From Pseudonocardia endophytica (GTDB lineage: Bacteria > Actinomycetota > Actinomycetes > Mycobacteriales > Pseudonocardiaceae), in assembly GCF_004339565.1 (NCBI RefSeq), contig NZ_SMFZ01000001.1, positions 2,046,001 to 2,110,000 of the forward strand: a stretch of DNA of 64,000 nucleotides, given 5' to 3'. The position numbers were made by a program, and so were the translations under genes. Below, piece after piece: positions 1-8,749 of this stretch (position 1 is the first letter of the stretch; the number at the start of each line of letters is the position of its first letter). Under the pieces are notes generated by a model, which saw only the letters and a program-made list of their open reading frames with translations, did not search any database and was not told where the DNA came from.

Positions 1-149
1 TGCTCACCGCGCCGGACGTGTTCGACCAGCGTGACTCCGACGCGATCGTCGAGGTGCTCGACGACCACCCTCCCGCGGACCAGGAGGGCGCCGTCCGGCA
101 CGCGGCGGCGGGCTGTCCCGCCTCCGCGATCACCGTGCACGACGACTGA
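1..149 (+). CDS. Ferredoxin, C-terminal fragment (3Fe-4S type)
   Basis: The open frame runs in from before the window and stops with TGA at 147-149. The visible 48 residues contain LTAPDVFDQ near the start and the C-terminal CPASAI signature followed by ITVHDD. This is the usual end of small actinobacterial 3Fe-4S/4Fe-4S ferredoxins, in which the Cys of CPxxAI is the last cluster ligand. Such ferredoxins pass electrons to cytochrome P450s or other oxygenases; the partner here lies outside the window. The start and the first cluster cysteines are not visible. The family call rests on this short tail. Confidence 0.72.
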   Translation, partial: LTAPDVFDQRDSDAIVEVLDDHPPADQEGAVRHAAAGCPASAITVHDD

Positions 150-248
150 CGGATAGGGTCCGGGCGTGACCAGTCGTTCGGCAGCGGGACGTGACGGCGA
201 TGTCGCGTGCCGCTGCCGACGCGACGATCCGGTGCCCGGAACGGCCGC

Positions 249-791
249 GTGACCGGATTCGACGCGGCCAGGGCGCTCGCCGAGAACCTGCTCGCCGCGC
301 AGTCCCCCGCCCGCTGGGCCCGCGCCCAGCGCGCCGCGATCCGCGTCCGCGAGCTCGCCGAGGAGGCCGGCGCGGACGTCGTCACCCTGATGACCGCCGC
401 GGTCCTGCACCCGGTCGGCGCGTCCCCCGTCGTCCGGCGCACCGGTGACGAGCGGGCCGACGCCGCCCGGTTCCTGGCGGTCCGGGGGCTCGACCCGGCC
501 GTCGTGGCGCTGGTCGGCGGCGCGGGCACCGATCCGGAGGCGGCCGTGCTGCGGCGCTGCCTCGACGAGCTCGACGCCGAGGCTCGCCAGGAGCCGCCGC
601 CTGCCGCCGTCGCGCGGGCACGGGCGAACCCCGGCAGCTGGGTCTACGCGATCGACGACGGCCACGACCCGGACGGTGACGTGCCGCCGGAGGCGATCCG
701 CGGGGCGTGGCCGGTGAACGACGCGGGCGAGATCGACGGCGCGTTCGTGCCGAACCCGAACCACCGTCCCGCGGCGGGCGGGGACGCCTGA
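249..791 (+). CDS. HD-like hypothetical protein
   Basis: This is a protein of about 180 residues. The GTG at 249 was chosen over the ATG at 207 because the translation between them (RRSGARNG) looks non-coding. The N-terminal half ([25 protein letters not shown]) resembles the helical start of actinobacterial HD-domain proteins. Where these have a metal-binding His-Asp, this one reads LHPVG, so metal binding is doubtful. The second half holds a conserved-looking segment, [12 protein letters not shown]...[15 protein letters not shown]...FVPNPNHRP, of unknown function. It may be monocistronic; the next gene starts 19 nt downstream. No function is assigned. Confidence 0.6.
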   Translation: MTGFDAARALAENLLAAQSPARWARAQRAAIRVRELAEEAGADVVTLMTAAVLHPVGASPVVRRTGDERADAARFLAVRGLDPAVVALVGGAGTDPEAAVLRRCLDELDAEARQEPPPAAVARARANPGSWVYAIDDGHDPDGDVPPEAIRGAWPVNDAGEIDGAFVPNPNHRPAAGGDA

Positions 792-810
792 CGAGGGCCA
801 TGCTGGCGCC

Positions 811-2766
811 GTGGCGATCTCGAACCCGGTACGACGGCGGGTCGGCGGCTGGCTGATGGAGGGTGCGGGCCCGCCCACGCGGCAGGGCCCGCACACCCGC
901 CCGGAACCCGCGTCGACCCGCCATCCGTGGTGGAAGGTCATGTGCCTGACCGGCGTGGACTACTTCTCCACGCTGGGCTACCAGCCGGGCATCGCGGCAC
1001 TCGCCGCCGGCGTCCTCTCGCCCGTCGCGACGCTCGTTCTCGTCCTGGTGACCCTGCTCGGCGCGCTGCCCGTGTACCGGCGGGTCGCGCGCGAGTCGCC
1101 GCACGGGGAGGGCTCGATCGCGATGCTCGCGCGGCTGCTGCCCGGCTGGGTCGGCAAGGTGTTCGTGCTCGTGCTGCTCGGGTTCGCCGCGACCGACTTC
1201 ATGATCACCATGACGCTGTCGGCGGCCGACGCGAGCGCGCACATGGTGGAGAACCCGCTCGTCGGACCGTTGCTCGGCAACGCCAACGTGGTGATCACGC
1301 TGGTGCTGCTGGCGCTGCTCGGCGGCGTGTTCCTGGCCGGGTTCTCCGAGGCGGTGCGGATCGCGGTCGGGCTGGTCGGCGTGTTCCTCGTGCTCAACGC
1401 CGTCGTGGTGGTCGACGGGCTGGTCCGGATCGTGGCCGCGCCGCACGTCGTCGCGGACTGGTCGGCGCTGCTGGTGAGCCGCTACCCGGACCCGCTGCTG
1501 ATGGTCGGCGTCGCGCTGCTCGTGTTTCCGAAGCTGGCGCTCGGGCTCTCCGGGTTCGAGACCGGCGTGTCGGTGATGCCGCTGGTCACGGGCGGACCGG
1601 ACGACACCGATGAGCGCCCGGAGGGCCGGATCGCCGGCACCCGCAGGCTGCTCACGACGGCGGCACTGATCATGAGCACGTTCCTCGTGACGTCCAGTGT
1701 CGTGACCGTCCTGCTGATCCCGGAGAAGGAGTTCGCGACCGGCGGCCAGGCCAACGGGCGGGCGCTCGCCTACCTGGCGCACGAGAACCTCGGCCCGGTG
1801 TTCGGCACGGTCTACGACCTGTCCACGATCGCGATCCTCTGGTTCGCGGGCGCCTCGGCCATGGCCGGCCTGCTCAACCTCGTCCCCCGCTACCTGCCGC
1901 GCTACGGCATGGCGCCGCACTGGGCGCGGGCCGTGCGGCCGCTCGTGCTCGTGTTCCTGGTCGTCGCATTCGCCGTCACCCTGATCTTCGACGCGGACGT
2001 GGACGCCCAGGGCGGCGCGTACGCCACCGGCGTGCTGGTCCTGATGACGTCGGCCTCGATCGCAGTGACGCTGTCCGCCAGGCGGAAGTCCCGACCGGCG
2101 GTGTTCGCCGGGTTCGCCGTGATCTCGCTCGTGTTCGTCTACACGACGGCCGCGAACATCGTCGAGCGGCCGGAGGGCACGAAGATCGCCGGCTGCTTCA
2201 TCGCCGGGATCCTGATCGTCTCGGTGCTGTCCCGCACGATCAGGGCGTTCGAGCTGCGGATCACCGACGTCACGCTCGACGACACGGCGCAGGAGATCGT
2301 CGCCGACTGCGGCCAGGACGCGCTGCGGCTGGTGGCGCACGAGCCGCGGCCCGGCGAGCGCAGCAGCCTCGCCCGCGACGAGGAGTACCGGGAGAAGCTC
2401 GCCGAGGAGCAGGAGGACCACCACCTCCCGCACCCGGAGCGGGTGATCCTGCTCGAGGTGCGGGTGACCGACCCGTCGGAGTTCGAGACGTCGATCCGAG
2501 TGACCGGCGAGCGGCGCGGGCCGTACCGGGTGCTGCGCACGGACGCGCCGTCGGTGCCGAACGCGATCGCCGGCCTGATGCTCCACCTGCGCGACCACAC
2601 CGGCGAACCGCCGCACGTCTACTTCGACTGGACCGAGGGCAACCCCGTCGTCCACTTCGGACGCTACCTGTTCACCGGGGACGGCGAGGTCGCGCCGATC
2701 ACCCGGGAGATCCTGCGCGAGGCGGAGCCGGACATCTCCCGGCGGCCGATCGTGCACGTCGGTTAG
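811..2766 (+). CDS. APC-superfamily permease (amino acid or K+ transporter-like)
   Basis: This 651-residue integral membrane protein starts at GTG 811. A short cytoplasmic tail leads into [23 protein letters not shown], the TM1 region typical of a large APC-family group. About twelve hydrophobic segments follow to roughly residue 480. The C-terminal ~170 residues are soluble and charged ([19 protein letters not shown]), then end in an alpha/beta-looking stretch ([14 protein letters not shown]). The long cytoplasmic C-terminus recalls KimA/KUP-like potassium carriers more than simple amino-acid permeases, but substrate cannot be read from sequence. It stands alone between two unrelated genes. 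Confidence 0.8.
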   Translation: MAISNPVRRRVGGWLMEGAGPPTRQGPHTRPEPASTRHPWWKVMCLTGVDYFSTLGYQPGIAALAAGVLSPVATLVLVLVTLLGALPVYRRVARESPHGEGSIAMLARLLPGWVGKVFVLVLLGFAATDFMITMTLSAADASAHMVENPLVGPLLGNANVVITLVLLALLGGVFLAGFSEAVRIAVGLVGVFLVLNAVVVVDGLVRIVAAPHVVADWSALLVSRYPDPLLMVGVALLVFPKLALGLSGFETGVSVMPLVTGGPDDTDERPEGRIAGTRRLLTTAALIMSTFLVTSSVVTVLLIPEKEFATGGQANGRALAYLAHENLGPVFGTVYDLSTIAILWFAGASAMAGLLNLVPRYLPRYGMAPHWARAVRPLVLVFLVVAFAVTLIFDADVDAQGGAYATGVLVLMTSASIAVTLSARRKSRPAVFAGFAVISLVFVYTTAANIVERPEGTKIAGCFIAGILIVSVLSRTIRAFELRITDVTLDDTAQEIVADCGQDALRLVAHEPRPGERSSLARDEEYREKLAEEQEDHHLPHPERVILLEVRVTDPSEFETSIRVTGERRGPYRVLRTDAPSVPNAIAGLMLHLRDHTGEPPHVYFDWTEGNPVVHFGRYLFTGDGEVAPITREILREAEPDISRRPIVHVG

Positions 2767-2940
2767 GCGTCCCACGGCCACGGATGCGGCCGATGAACCC
2801 GCTGGACACCTCCGTCCGCCACCGTTACCGTGAGTGGAAATGTTCCCAGGACTGGGATCGTAAGCACGACAACGGGCAACGGGGGGGTCGGTCATGACAC
2901 AGGTGGGGCACGGGAACGGACGTCACGCGGTGGTCGCACG

Positions 2941-3990
2941 ATGACCGGCGGCACCCCGGTGGACCTCGGAGGGACGCAGCCCGCCGGGAGGTCGGGTCGG
3001 CGTGCCGGGGACCTCGTCACGTTCGTGGTCGCCGCCCTCGGGCTGGCGTGGCTCGTCGCGCTGCCGCTCTGGTTCGACGGCGGGCTCGCGTCGCCGCTGT
3101 TCACGCCGATCGCGGCGGCCGTGATGGTCACCCCGACGCTCGCGGTGCTGCTGGTGTGGGTGCTGCACCATCGCGACGTCGGGGCACGGGAATGGGCACG
3201 CCGGACCGGCCTGCCCCTCGGCCCGCGTCCGGGCCGCACCGTCCGGATCGCCCTCGCCACGTGGGGTGCGACGGTGCTGCTGGTCCTCGCCGCCGCCGCG
3301 GCGAGCGTGGGCGTGGGTGTGCTCCGGCTGGACCTCACCGGGTTCGGCCTGTTCCGGGAGCAGGCCGAGCGGGCGGGCGTGGAGATGTCCGCGTCGCAGG
3401 CGGGTACCGCGGTGGCGGCGCAGGTCGTGCTCGCGGTCGTGCTCGCGCCGCTGCTCAACATCCTGCCGGTGCTCGGCGAGGAGTGGGGATGGCGCGGATG
3501 GCTGCTGCCCCGGCTGCTGCACCGGGGCCTGTGGCCTGCCCTGCTGTGGTCCGGTCTGATCTGGGGCGTCTGGCACGCGCCGCTGACGCTGCTGGGCTAC
3601 AACTACCCCGAACTGGGTCCCGGCGCCGCAGCGCTGTTCACCGGTACGTGCATCCTGCTGGGCGTGCTCATGGGGTGGCTGCGCCTGTACTCGGGGAGCG
3701 TGTGGCCCCCGGTCCTCGCACACGCGACACTCAACGCGACGGCCGGGCTGGTGATCCTTCTCGGTGACGCCGCGGCGCCACCGCACCTCGCCGTCGCCGG
3801 CATCACCGGTCTGGTCGGGTGGGTGGTGCTCGCCGCGGTCGGCCTGGTCCTGCTGCGGGTCCGCCCCGTCGGCACCGCGGGGGGCCCGGCGGACGCCACA
3901 CACCCCGGCCACCAGGGCGTGTCGACGGGCTCCACGCCGGGCCGGTGGCGAGACCGTACGTCGAGACGTGCAGACGGCTCTCCGACGTGA
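2941..3990 (+). CDS. CPBP-family intramembrane metalloprotease
   Basis: From the ATG at 2941 the product is about 349 residues with eight or so hydrophobic helices. The three CPBP (Abi/CAAX protease-like) motifs are present: the EExxxR motif in GEEWGWRG (E180, E181, R185), WGVWHAPL (H212) and HATLN (H261, N265). These form the metal-binding active site in the membrane. Members cleave prenylated proteins or small membrane substrates; in bacteria many roles are unproven. An upstream in-frame ATG at 2830 would add 37 non-homologous-looking residues (VGHDTGGARERTS), so 2941 is preferred. Codon use degrades in the last ~12 codons. The gene converges on a minus-strand gene, with an inverted repeat in between. 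Confidence 0.85.
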   Translation: MTGGTPVDLGGTQPAGRSGRRAGDLVTFVVAALGLAWLVALPLWFDGGLASPLFTPIAAAVMVTPTLAVLLVWVLHHRDVGAREWARRTGLPLGPRPGRTVRIALATWGATVLLVLAAAAASVGVGVLRLDLTGFGLFREQAERAGVEMSASQAGTAVAAQVVLAVVLAPLLNILPVLGEEWGWRGWLLPRLLHRGLWPALLWSGLIWGVWHAPLTLLGYNYPELGPGAAALFTGTCILLGVLMGWLRLYSGSVWPPVLAHATLNATAGLVILLGDAAAPPHLAVAGITGLVGWVVLAAVGLVLLRVRPVGTAGGPADATHPGHQGVSTGSTPGRWRDRTSRRADGSPT

Positions 3991-4095
3991 ACGGCTGCCC
4001 GTCCCAGCCCGCCCACCGGTGCCGCAGCTCCATCTCCAGCACCGGGCCGGCCCACCCCTGGTACACGTTGCGGGGCAGGCCGGACCCCGGCGTCG
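3935..4095 (-). pseudogene. Possible gene remnant or small unrecognised CDS
   Basis: On the minus strand, 4095 to about 3935 reads as a coding-like peptide with almost every codon ending in G or C. It contains NVYQGWAGPVLEMELRHRW followed by AGWDGQPFTSESRLHVSTYG. Possible starts are GTG (NVY) or ATG (MELRHRW). Beyond about 3930 it becomes proline/glycine/arginine-rich and overlaps the CPBP coding end. I do not recognise the family. It begins directly beside the palindromic repeat at 4093-4156. It could therefore be the surviving part of a gene truncated by that element, or simply a short gene. Confidence 0.35.
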
Positions 4096-4156
4096 CACAG
4101 GATGTGGTGCTCTCGCAGGCGCCCGGGCGTGTGCGAGAGCACCCGAACCTGTGCGA
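4093..4156. repeat. Nested palindromic repeat, family A copy 1 (terminator-like)
   Basis: Outer arms TCGCACAGG (4093-4101) and CCTGTGCGA (4148-4156) enclose inner arms GTGCTCTCGCA (4107-4117) and TGCGAGAGCAC (4132-4142), with a GCCCGGGCG-containing loop. The element lies at the 3' ends of two convergent genes. A close relative lies at 53525-53588 in the same setting. The structure fits a bidirectional terminator spread as a repeat; there is no U-tract. Confidence 0.7.
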
Positions 4157-4161
4157 GCCGG

Positions 4162-5145
4162 TCAGCGGACCAGGATCCGGACCCGGTGCACGGCGTTGCG
4201 GGCCGCGTCCAGGGGCTGGGTGACCCCGGCGCGGTCCGTGGCCCGGACGGCGATCTCGTGAGCACCGGCGACGAGGACGCGGCGTGCACGGAAGCGCTGC
4301 CAGGTCGGCGGACCGGGTGCGCGCGGCTCCACCTCCGCCTGGCCCCACCGGCCGTCGACGGCGACCTCGACCCGGGCGACCGGCTCGAACCCCCACGCCC
4401 ATCCGGCGACCTCGACGTCGGAGTCCACATCGGCCCCGTCGGCGGGCGCGGTGAGCAGGCTGTTCACGTCCATCTCGCGCACCGGCACCATCCCGTCCGG
4501 CGACGGGCGCAGGTACAGCCGCGTCGTGAACAGGTGCTCGGGACGGTGGTCGGCGAGCGTGAGCCTGCCGAGCCACTTCACGTTGTTCGTGCCGAAGAAC
4601 CCCGGCACGACGAGCCGCACCGGGTACCCGCGCTCGGCCGGGAGCGGGCCGTCGTCGAGCTCGTGGGCGAGCAGGCCGCGTTCGAGCACCACGTCGAGTG
4701 GCAGGTCCTTGCGGTACTCGGTGCAGTACTCGCCCGCGAACTCACCGTGGTCGAGCCCGGTCGCCCACACGCTCGTCGCCCCGGGCCGGACGCCGGCCCG
4801 CTCCAGCACGGTCCGCACCGGGACGCCGCGCCAGCGCAGGTTCGCCACCCGCCGGACCGGCACCTCCGGGTCGAGCGGGTTGCCGAAGCACTCCAGCGTG
4901 GCCGTGACCGGCTCCGACCCCATGGCGCGCAGATCGTCGAGGCCGATCTCCAGCGGGGTGTCCACGAGCCCGTCGACCCGCAGGCGCCAGCCCGCCGGGT
5001 CGATCTGCGCGACACCGAGATGGCCGATCAGGTAGACGTCCCCGGCCGCCGTGTACCGCGGGTCCAGGTGGTGCGACGGCGGCTGCCACTTCACCGGGGA
5101 CGGACCGGTCATCGACACCGGTCCGGTCGCAGCCCACCCGCTCAC
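4162..5145 (-). CDS. Sulfite-oxidase-like molybdopterin oxidoreductase
   Basis: A 327-residue protein with a GTG start at 5145. The N-terminal two thirds is an oxidoreductase molybdopterin-binding domain: LRVDGLVDTPLEIGLDDL, the Mo-ligating cysteine in TATLECFGNP (C86), and VPGFFGTNNVKWLGRLTL. The last ~95 residues form a Mo-co dimerisation domain (Ig-like; VEVAGWAWGFEPVARVEVAVDG). Family members oxidise sulfite or related substrates using Mo-molybdopterin. I see no twin-arginine signal here, so a cytoplasmic location is likely. The physiological substrate is not known. It converges on the CPBP gene; the upstream 360 nt has only a doubtful minus-strand frame. Confidence 0.85.
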   Translation of the reverse strand: MSGWAATGPVSMTGPSPVKWQPPSHHLDPRYTAAGDVYLIGHLGVAQIDPAGWRLRVDGLVDTPLEIGLDDLRAMGSEPVTATLECFGNPLDPEVPVRRVANLRWRGVPVRTVLERAGVRPGATSVWATGLDHGEFAGEYCTEYRKDLPLDVVLERGLLAHELDDGPLPAERGYPVRLVVPGFFGTNNVKWLGRLTLADHRPEHLFTTRLYLRPSPDGMVPVREMDVNSLLTAPADGADVDSDVEVAGWAWGFEPVARVEVAVDGRWGQAEVEPRAPGPPTWQRFRARRVLVAGAHEIAVRATDRAGVTQPLDAARNAVHRVRILVR

Positions 5146-5178
5146 GCCCTCCAGCCTGCCAGCCCGGAGCGCCGGATC

Positions 5179-5385
5179 TCACTCCTGGAGCGGACGCGGC
5201 ACGTCGGCGATCCGCTCCCGGACCTCGCGCCGCAACTCGTCCGGGCGCGCACCCGTTCCCGCACGTCGCCGAGGTCCGGGATCCGCTCGAACCGTCCGAG
5301 ATCGGCACCGGCGTGGACGAGCCGGACCGTGGCGGACGGCGTGCGGAGCAGCCCGGCCCATGGCGTCGCGGTCATGGCGGGCCAC
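5179..5385 (-). pseudogene. Doubtful small gene, apparently frameshifted
   Basis: The gap 5146-5508 has no clear gene. On the minus strand, one frame from about 5365 reads TPWAGLLRTPSATVRLVHAG then ADLGRFERIPDLGDVRERV, with protein-like composition. A second frame continues as RPDELRREVRERIADVPRPLQE to a stop at 5179. Joining them needs a one-base shift near 5230. This may be a broken 65-70 residue gene, or coincidence caused by GC-rich codon bias. I do not recognise a family. Confidence 0.25.
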
Positions 5386-5508
5386 TCGTCGAGCCGAACA
5401 GCGGCGTCACCCCCGGCACGGTGCCGGAGTCGTCCGGACGGCGCGTCGGTACGCTGGCCGTCGCCCGAACAGCCGAACCGCCGCTCGCGGTGGACGTGGA
5501 GGACGCCC

Positions 5509-6207
5509 GTGATCGCGACCGGCGAGCTGGAGTTCGTCTCCGGCCTGTACCGCACCTACGCCTCGGAGCTGGGCGCGGTCGTCGACCAGCAGCGCGCGTT
5601 CCTCGCCGCGAACCGCGAGACGGTCACGCCACAGCTCGACGACCTCGAGGCCGAGATCACCTACCTGTTGCTGCGGGAGTACAAGCCCGCGCACGTGGTG
5701 GAGATCGGCACGTTCTACGGCTGGTCCACCACGTGGATCCTGTCCGCGCTGCGGGACAACGGCAGCGGGCACCTGGACTCGTTCGACATGGTCGACCACG
5801 TGCGCAGCACGGTGCCGTCCGAGCTGGCGGGCGACCGCTGGACGTTCCACCAGGGCGACGTCCGCGAGAAGCTCGACGAGATGCCCGCCGGCACCGACTA
5901 CCTGTTCGTGGACGCCGACCACGGGCGGAAGTTCGGTCGCTGGTACCTGGCGAACCTGTTCCCGCGCATGGCCTCCGGCATCCCGGTCAGCGTGCACGAC
6001 GTCTACCACCTGCGGTTCGCGCGTCCGTTCACCGAGGGCAGCGAGGTCGTGCGCTGGCTCGCCGACCGCTCGGTCCCGCACTTCTCGGTGGCCCGGACGA
6101 ACTCGCCGTCGGCCTTCCGGGCGGTCAACGAGCTGCGCGCCGAGCTCGGCCTGACCGGCGCGCGGGGCAGCACGAAGAACCCGATGATCTGGTTCAACCT
6201 GCCCTGA
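5509..6207 (+). CDS. Class I SAM-dependent methyltransferase
   Basis: This 232-residue protein starts at GTG 5509, just before the conserved ATGELEFVSGLYRTYASELG. The SAM-binding signature is HVVEIGTFYGWSTTWILSAL, followed by the acidic strand end in LDSFDMVDHV and the DYLFVDADHGRKFGRWYL block. This is typical of the Methyltransf_24/O-methyltransferase-like group. The substrate is unknown. The C-terminal part (IPVSVHDVYHLRFARPF) lacks recognisable substrate motifs. It ends 2 nt from the convergent end of the AtuA-family gene, leaving no room for a terminator between them. Confidence 0.8.
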   Translation: MIATGELEFVSGLYRTYASELGAVVDQQRAFLAANRETVTPQLDDLEAEITYLLLREYKPAHVVEIGTFYGWSTTWILSALRDNGSGHLDSFDMVDHVRSTVPSELAGDRWTFHQGDVREKLDEMPAGTDYLFVDADHGRKFGRWYLANLFPRMASGIPVSVHDVYHLRFARPFTEGSEVVRWLADRSVPHFSVARTNSPSAFRAVNELRAELGLTGARGSTKNPMIWFNLP

Positions 6208-6209
6208 GC

Positions 6210-7928
6210 TCAGGCTCCTCCGAGCAGCGCCTCCGGGACGTCGACGACCCGGCTGCGCAGGTACTCCCCCAGCCCCTTGGCCTGCGGGTCCGGGCGCACC
6301 GCCGACGCGACGCCGTCGCCGAGGATCCCGTGCACGAGCACGTTGACCGCGCGCAGGTTCGGCAGGTCGAACACCTCCACCTCCAACTCGGCGGCCTCCG
6401 GCCCGAGCAACTCCCGCACCCGGTCCGGGGTGAGGAACCCACGCAGCCAGGCGTGCGCCGCGTCGTCACGGGCCCACAACCCGATGTTCGCGTGACCACC
6501 CTTGTCCCCGGACCGCGCCCCACACACCGTCCCCAGCGGCAGCCGCTGCGTCGGCCCGCCCGCCGTGTCCCCGGACCCGGCCACGGCCGGGGCGTCCGGC
6601 ACCGGCCCGGTCGGCGGGTCCGCGACGGTGCTGCGCGTCCCGTCCGCCAGCACCACGGTCTGGGTCACCGCGCCGCGCGGCACCGCCGCCGGCCGATACA
6701 CCCCGAACAACGACTCCGACGACGGCGGCGTCGTCGTGTGGAACCCCGCATACCCGGCCAGCGCCTGCTGCATCACCCCACCGGAGAACGCCCGCCCCAC
6801 CGTCGTCGGGTCCGGATCCTTCACCGTGATCCGCAGGTGCGCGGTCGCCTGATCATTACTCCGCGCGTCCGGCCGGTCGAACCGCAGCAACCGCACATCC
6901 ACCTCGGCGAACCGATCCCGGCCACCGAGGATGTCGAACAACTGCGCCTCCGCGAACGCCGCCTTCGCCTCGATGTCCAGGCCGGTCAGCACGAGCGTCA
7001 TCGTGTTCCGATAGCCACCGACATCGTTCAGCGCCACCTTCAACGTCTCCGGCGGCGCGCTCCCCCGCACCCCCGAGATCGACACCCGGTCCTCCCCCTC
7101 CTGGACGAGACGGATCGTGTCGAAATGCGACGTCACATCCGGACCCAGATAAGCAGGCGCGCCGATCTCGTAGAGCACCTGCGCGGTCACCGTCCCGACC
7201 GACACCAGCCCACCCGTGTCCGCCGGCTTCGTGATCACCGACGACCCGTCCGCGGCCACCTCGGCGATCGGGAACCCCGGATACCGGCGATCGATGATCT
7301 CGTCCAGGAACGGGTAGTTCCCACCGGTCGCCTGCGGCCCGCACTCGATCACATGCCCGGCCACCACCGCACCGGCCAGCGCATCCCAATCCTCCCGACC
7401 CCAGCCGTGCCACCACGCCGCCGGCCCGACCACCAACGACGCGTCGGTCACCCGCCCCGTCACGACAACGTCGGCGCCCGCAGCCAACGCCTCCGCGATC
7501 CCCCACCCACCCAGATAGGCGTTGGCCGACACCGGCTTCCCGGACACCGCAGGGGTGACCGCGTCCAGGCTGCCGCGCAGATCATCGCCCTCCACGTGGG
7601 CGACCGCCGCGTCCACCCCGAGCCGCGACGCGACCTCCCGGATGGCCTCCGCGAGCCCGGCCGGGTTCAGCCCGCCGGCATTCGAGACGATCCTGATGCC
7701 GCGCTCGACACAGGTACCGAGGATCTCCTCCACCTGGGTCAGGAACGTCTTCGCGTAACCCAGCGACGGGTCCTTCGCCTGCGCCTTGGCCAGGATCAGC
7801 ATGGTCAGCTCGGCCAGGTAGTCGCCGCACACGACGTCGACGTCCCCGGACTCGACCATCTCCCTGGCCGCATCGATCCGGTCACCGTAGAAACCGGAAC
7901 AGTTGCCGATCCTGATCGGGCGGGTCAT
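6210..7928 (-). CDS. Acyclic terpene utilisation AtuA-family protein (DUF1446)
   Basis: This 572-residue protein starts at ATG 7928, which overlaps the preceding stop by four bases (ATGA). The DUF1446 N-terminus is clear: RIGNCSGFYGDRIDAAREMV, DVVCGDYLAELTMLILAKA and the later GGNYPFLDEIIDRRYPGFPIAE. The last ~110 residues (LGTVCGARSGDKGGHANIGL...LPNLRAVNVLVHGILG) match the C-terminal domain fused in many homologues. AtuA is needed for citronellol/geraniol degradation in Pseudomonas; its exact reaction is not settled. It is the last gene of a carboxylase/hydratase/ligase operon, which supports a role in degrading a branched or terpenoid acyl-CoA. Confidence 0.88.
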   Translation of the reverse strand: MTRPIRIGNCSGFYGDRIDAAREMVESGDVDVVCGDYLAELTMLILAKAQAKDPSLGYAKTFLTQVEEILGTCVERGIRIVSNAGGLNPAGLAEAIREVASRLGVDAAVAHVEGDDLRGSLDAVTPAVSGKPVSANAYLGGWGIAEALAAGADVVVTGRVTDASLVVGPAAWWHGWGREDWDALAGAVVAGHVIECGPQATGGNYPFLDEIIDRRYPGFPIAEVAADGSSVITKPADTGGLVSVGTVTAQVLYEIGAPAYLGPDVTSHFDTIRLVQEGEDRVSISGVRGSAPPETLKVALNDVGGYRNTMTLVLTGLDIEAKAAFAEAQLFDILGGRDRFAEVDVRLLRFDRPDARSNDQATAHLRITVKDPDPTTVGRAFSGGVMQQALAGYAGFHTTTPPSSESLFGVYRPAAVPRGAVTQTVVLADGTRSTVADPPTGPVPDAPAVAGSGDTAGGPTQRLPLGTVCGARSGDKGGHANIGLWARDDAAHAWLRGFLTPDRVRELLGPEAAELEVEVFDLPNLRAVNVLVHGILGDGVASAVRPDPQAKGLGEYLRSRVVDVPEALLGGA

Positions 7929-8749
7929 GCACGCTCCCCCGTCGTCGAGTGCTGCGCCGCGAACTGTCCGGGCTCGCGTCCGGTTCCCGCGTCGCCCGCG
8001 AACGCCTGCGCGAACGACATCCACTCCGTCGCGGCCGGGCCGGTGATCGTCAGGTCCACGTCGTCGCGGTGCCTGCGCTGGGTGACGGCCAGGCAGAAGT
8101 CCAGCGCCGGGCCGGTCACCCGGTCCGCGGCGTCGTCCGGACCCCATGTCCAGACGTCGCCGTCCGGTGCCGTGAGCTCGACCCGGATCGGGGCGTCCGG
8201 CATCTCGCGGCCGTTCGCGTAGTAGCTGAACGCCCGCGCGCCGACCCCGATGTGCGCGACGTGCCGCAGCCGCCCGCTCGGTTCGCGGGTCGCCCCGAGC
8301 GTGTCCGCGACGTCCTGCCCGTGCGCCCAGGTCTCCATGATCCGGGCGGTCAGCGACGAGGCGGCGCTCATCGCCGGGCCGAACCACGGCACCCGCGCCT
8401 TCGGGTCCAGGGACCGGAACGCCTCCAGCAGGCGGTCGCGCGCCTCGTCGAACCAGGTCAGCATGGCGTCGCCGGAGACGTCGCGGAACTGCTCGGCGAT
8501 CGTGTCCGGGTTGATCCCGCCGTCCGCCTCGATCCGCGCCTTCTCGGCCTCGAACTCGTCGGGGCGCACGGCGGACTGGACGGCGACGTCGTCGAAGTAG
8601 GCGAGATGGCTCACCTGGTCGGCGATCGTCCAGCCGACGGCTGGCGTCTCCCGTCGCCAGTCCTGTTCGGACAGCGGAGCGAGCAGCGCACGCAGGTCCG
8701 CCGACTCGGCGGCCAGGTCGTCGGCCAGTGCGTCCATCGAGACCGGCAT
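7925..8749 (-). CDS. TIGR03084-family protein (DinB/mycothiol-isomerase fold)
   Basis: A 274-residue protein. The N-terminal maleylpyruvate-isomerase/DinB-like helical bundle reads DLRALLAPLSEQDWRRETPA, VGWTIADQVSHLAYFD, with the typical metal-binding His in QVSHL and a second in TWAHGQDVADTL. The C-terminal ~90 residues (PIRVELTAPDGDVWTWGP...LDFCLAVTQRRH) match the wHTH-like domain of the family. Members recur beside DUF1446/AtuA and acyl-CoA genes in actinobacteria, but no reaction is established. The start abuts the stop of the upstream enoyl-CoA hydratase (TAGATG) and the end overlaps the AtuA gene, so translation is coupled. Confidence 0.82.
   Translation of the reverse strand: MPVSMDALADDLAAESADLRALLAPLSEQDWRRETPAVGWTIADQVSHLAYFDDVAVQSAVRPDEFEAEKARIEADGGINPDTIAEQFRDVSGDAMLTWFDEARDRLLEAFRSLDPKARVPWFGPAMSAASSLTARIMETWAHGQDVADTLGATREPSGRLRHVAHIGVGARAFSYYANGREMPDAPIRVELTAPDGDVWTWGPDDAADRVTGPALDFCLAVTQRRHRDDVDLTITGPAATEWMSFAQAFAGDAGTGREPGQFAAQHSTTGERA

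Noticed and set aside
382..2895. An 837-codon minus-strand open frame over the APC permease
   Set aside because: The composition is extreme (Arg, Asp, His, Gly) with no motif, while the opposite strand has clear TM helices; a GC-bias shadow.
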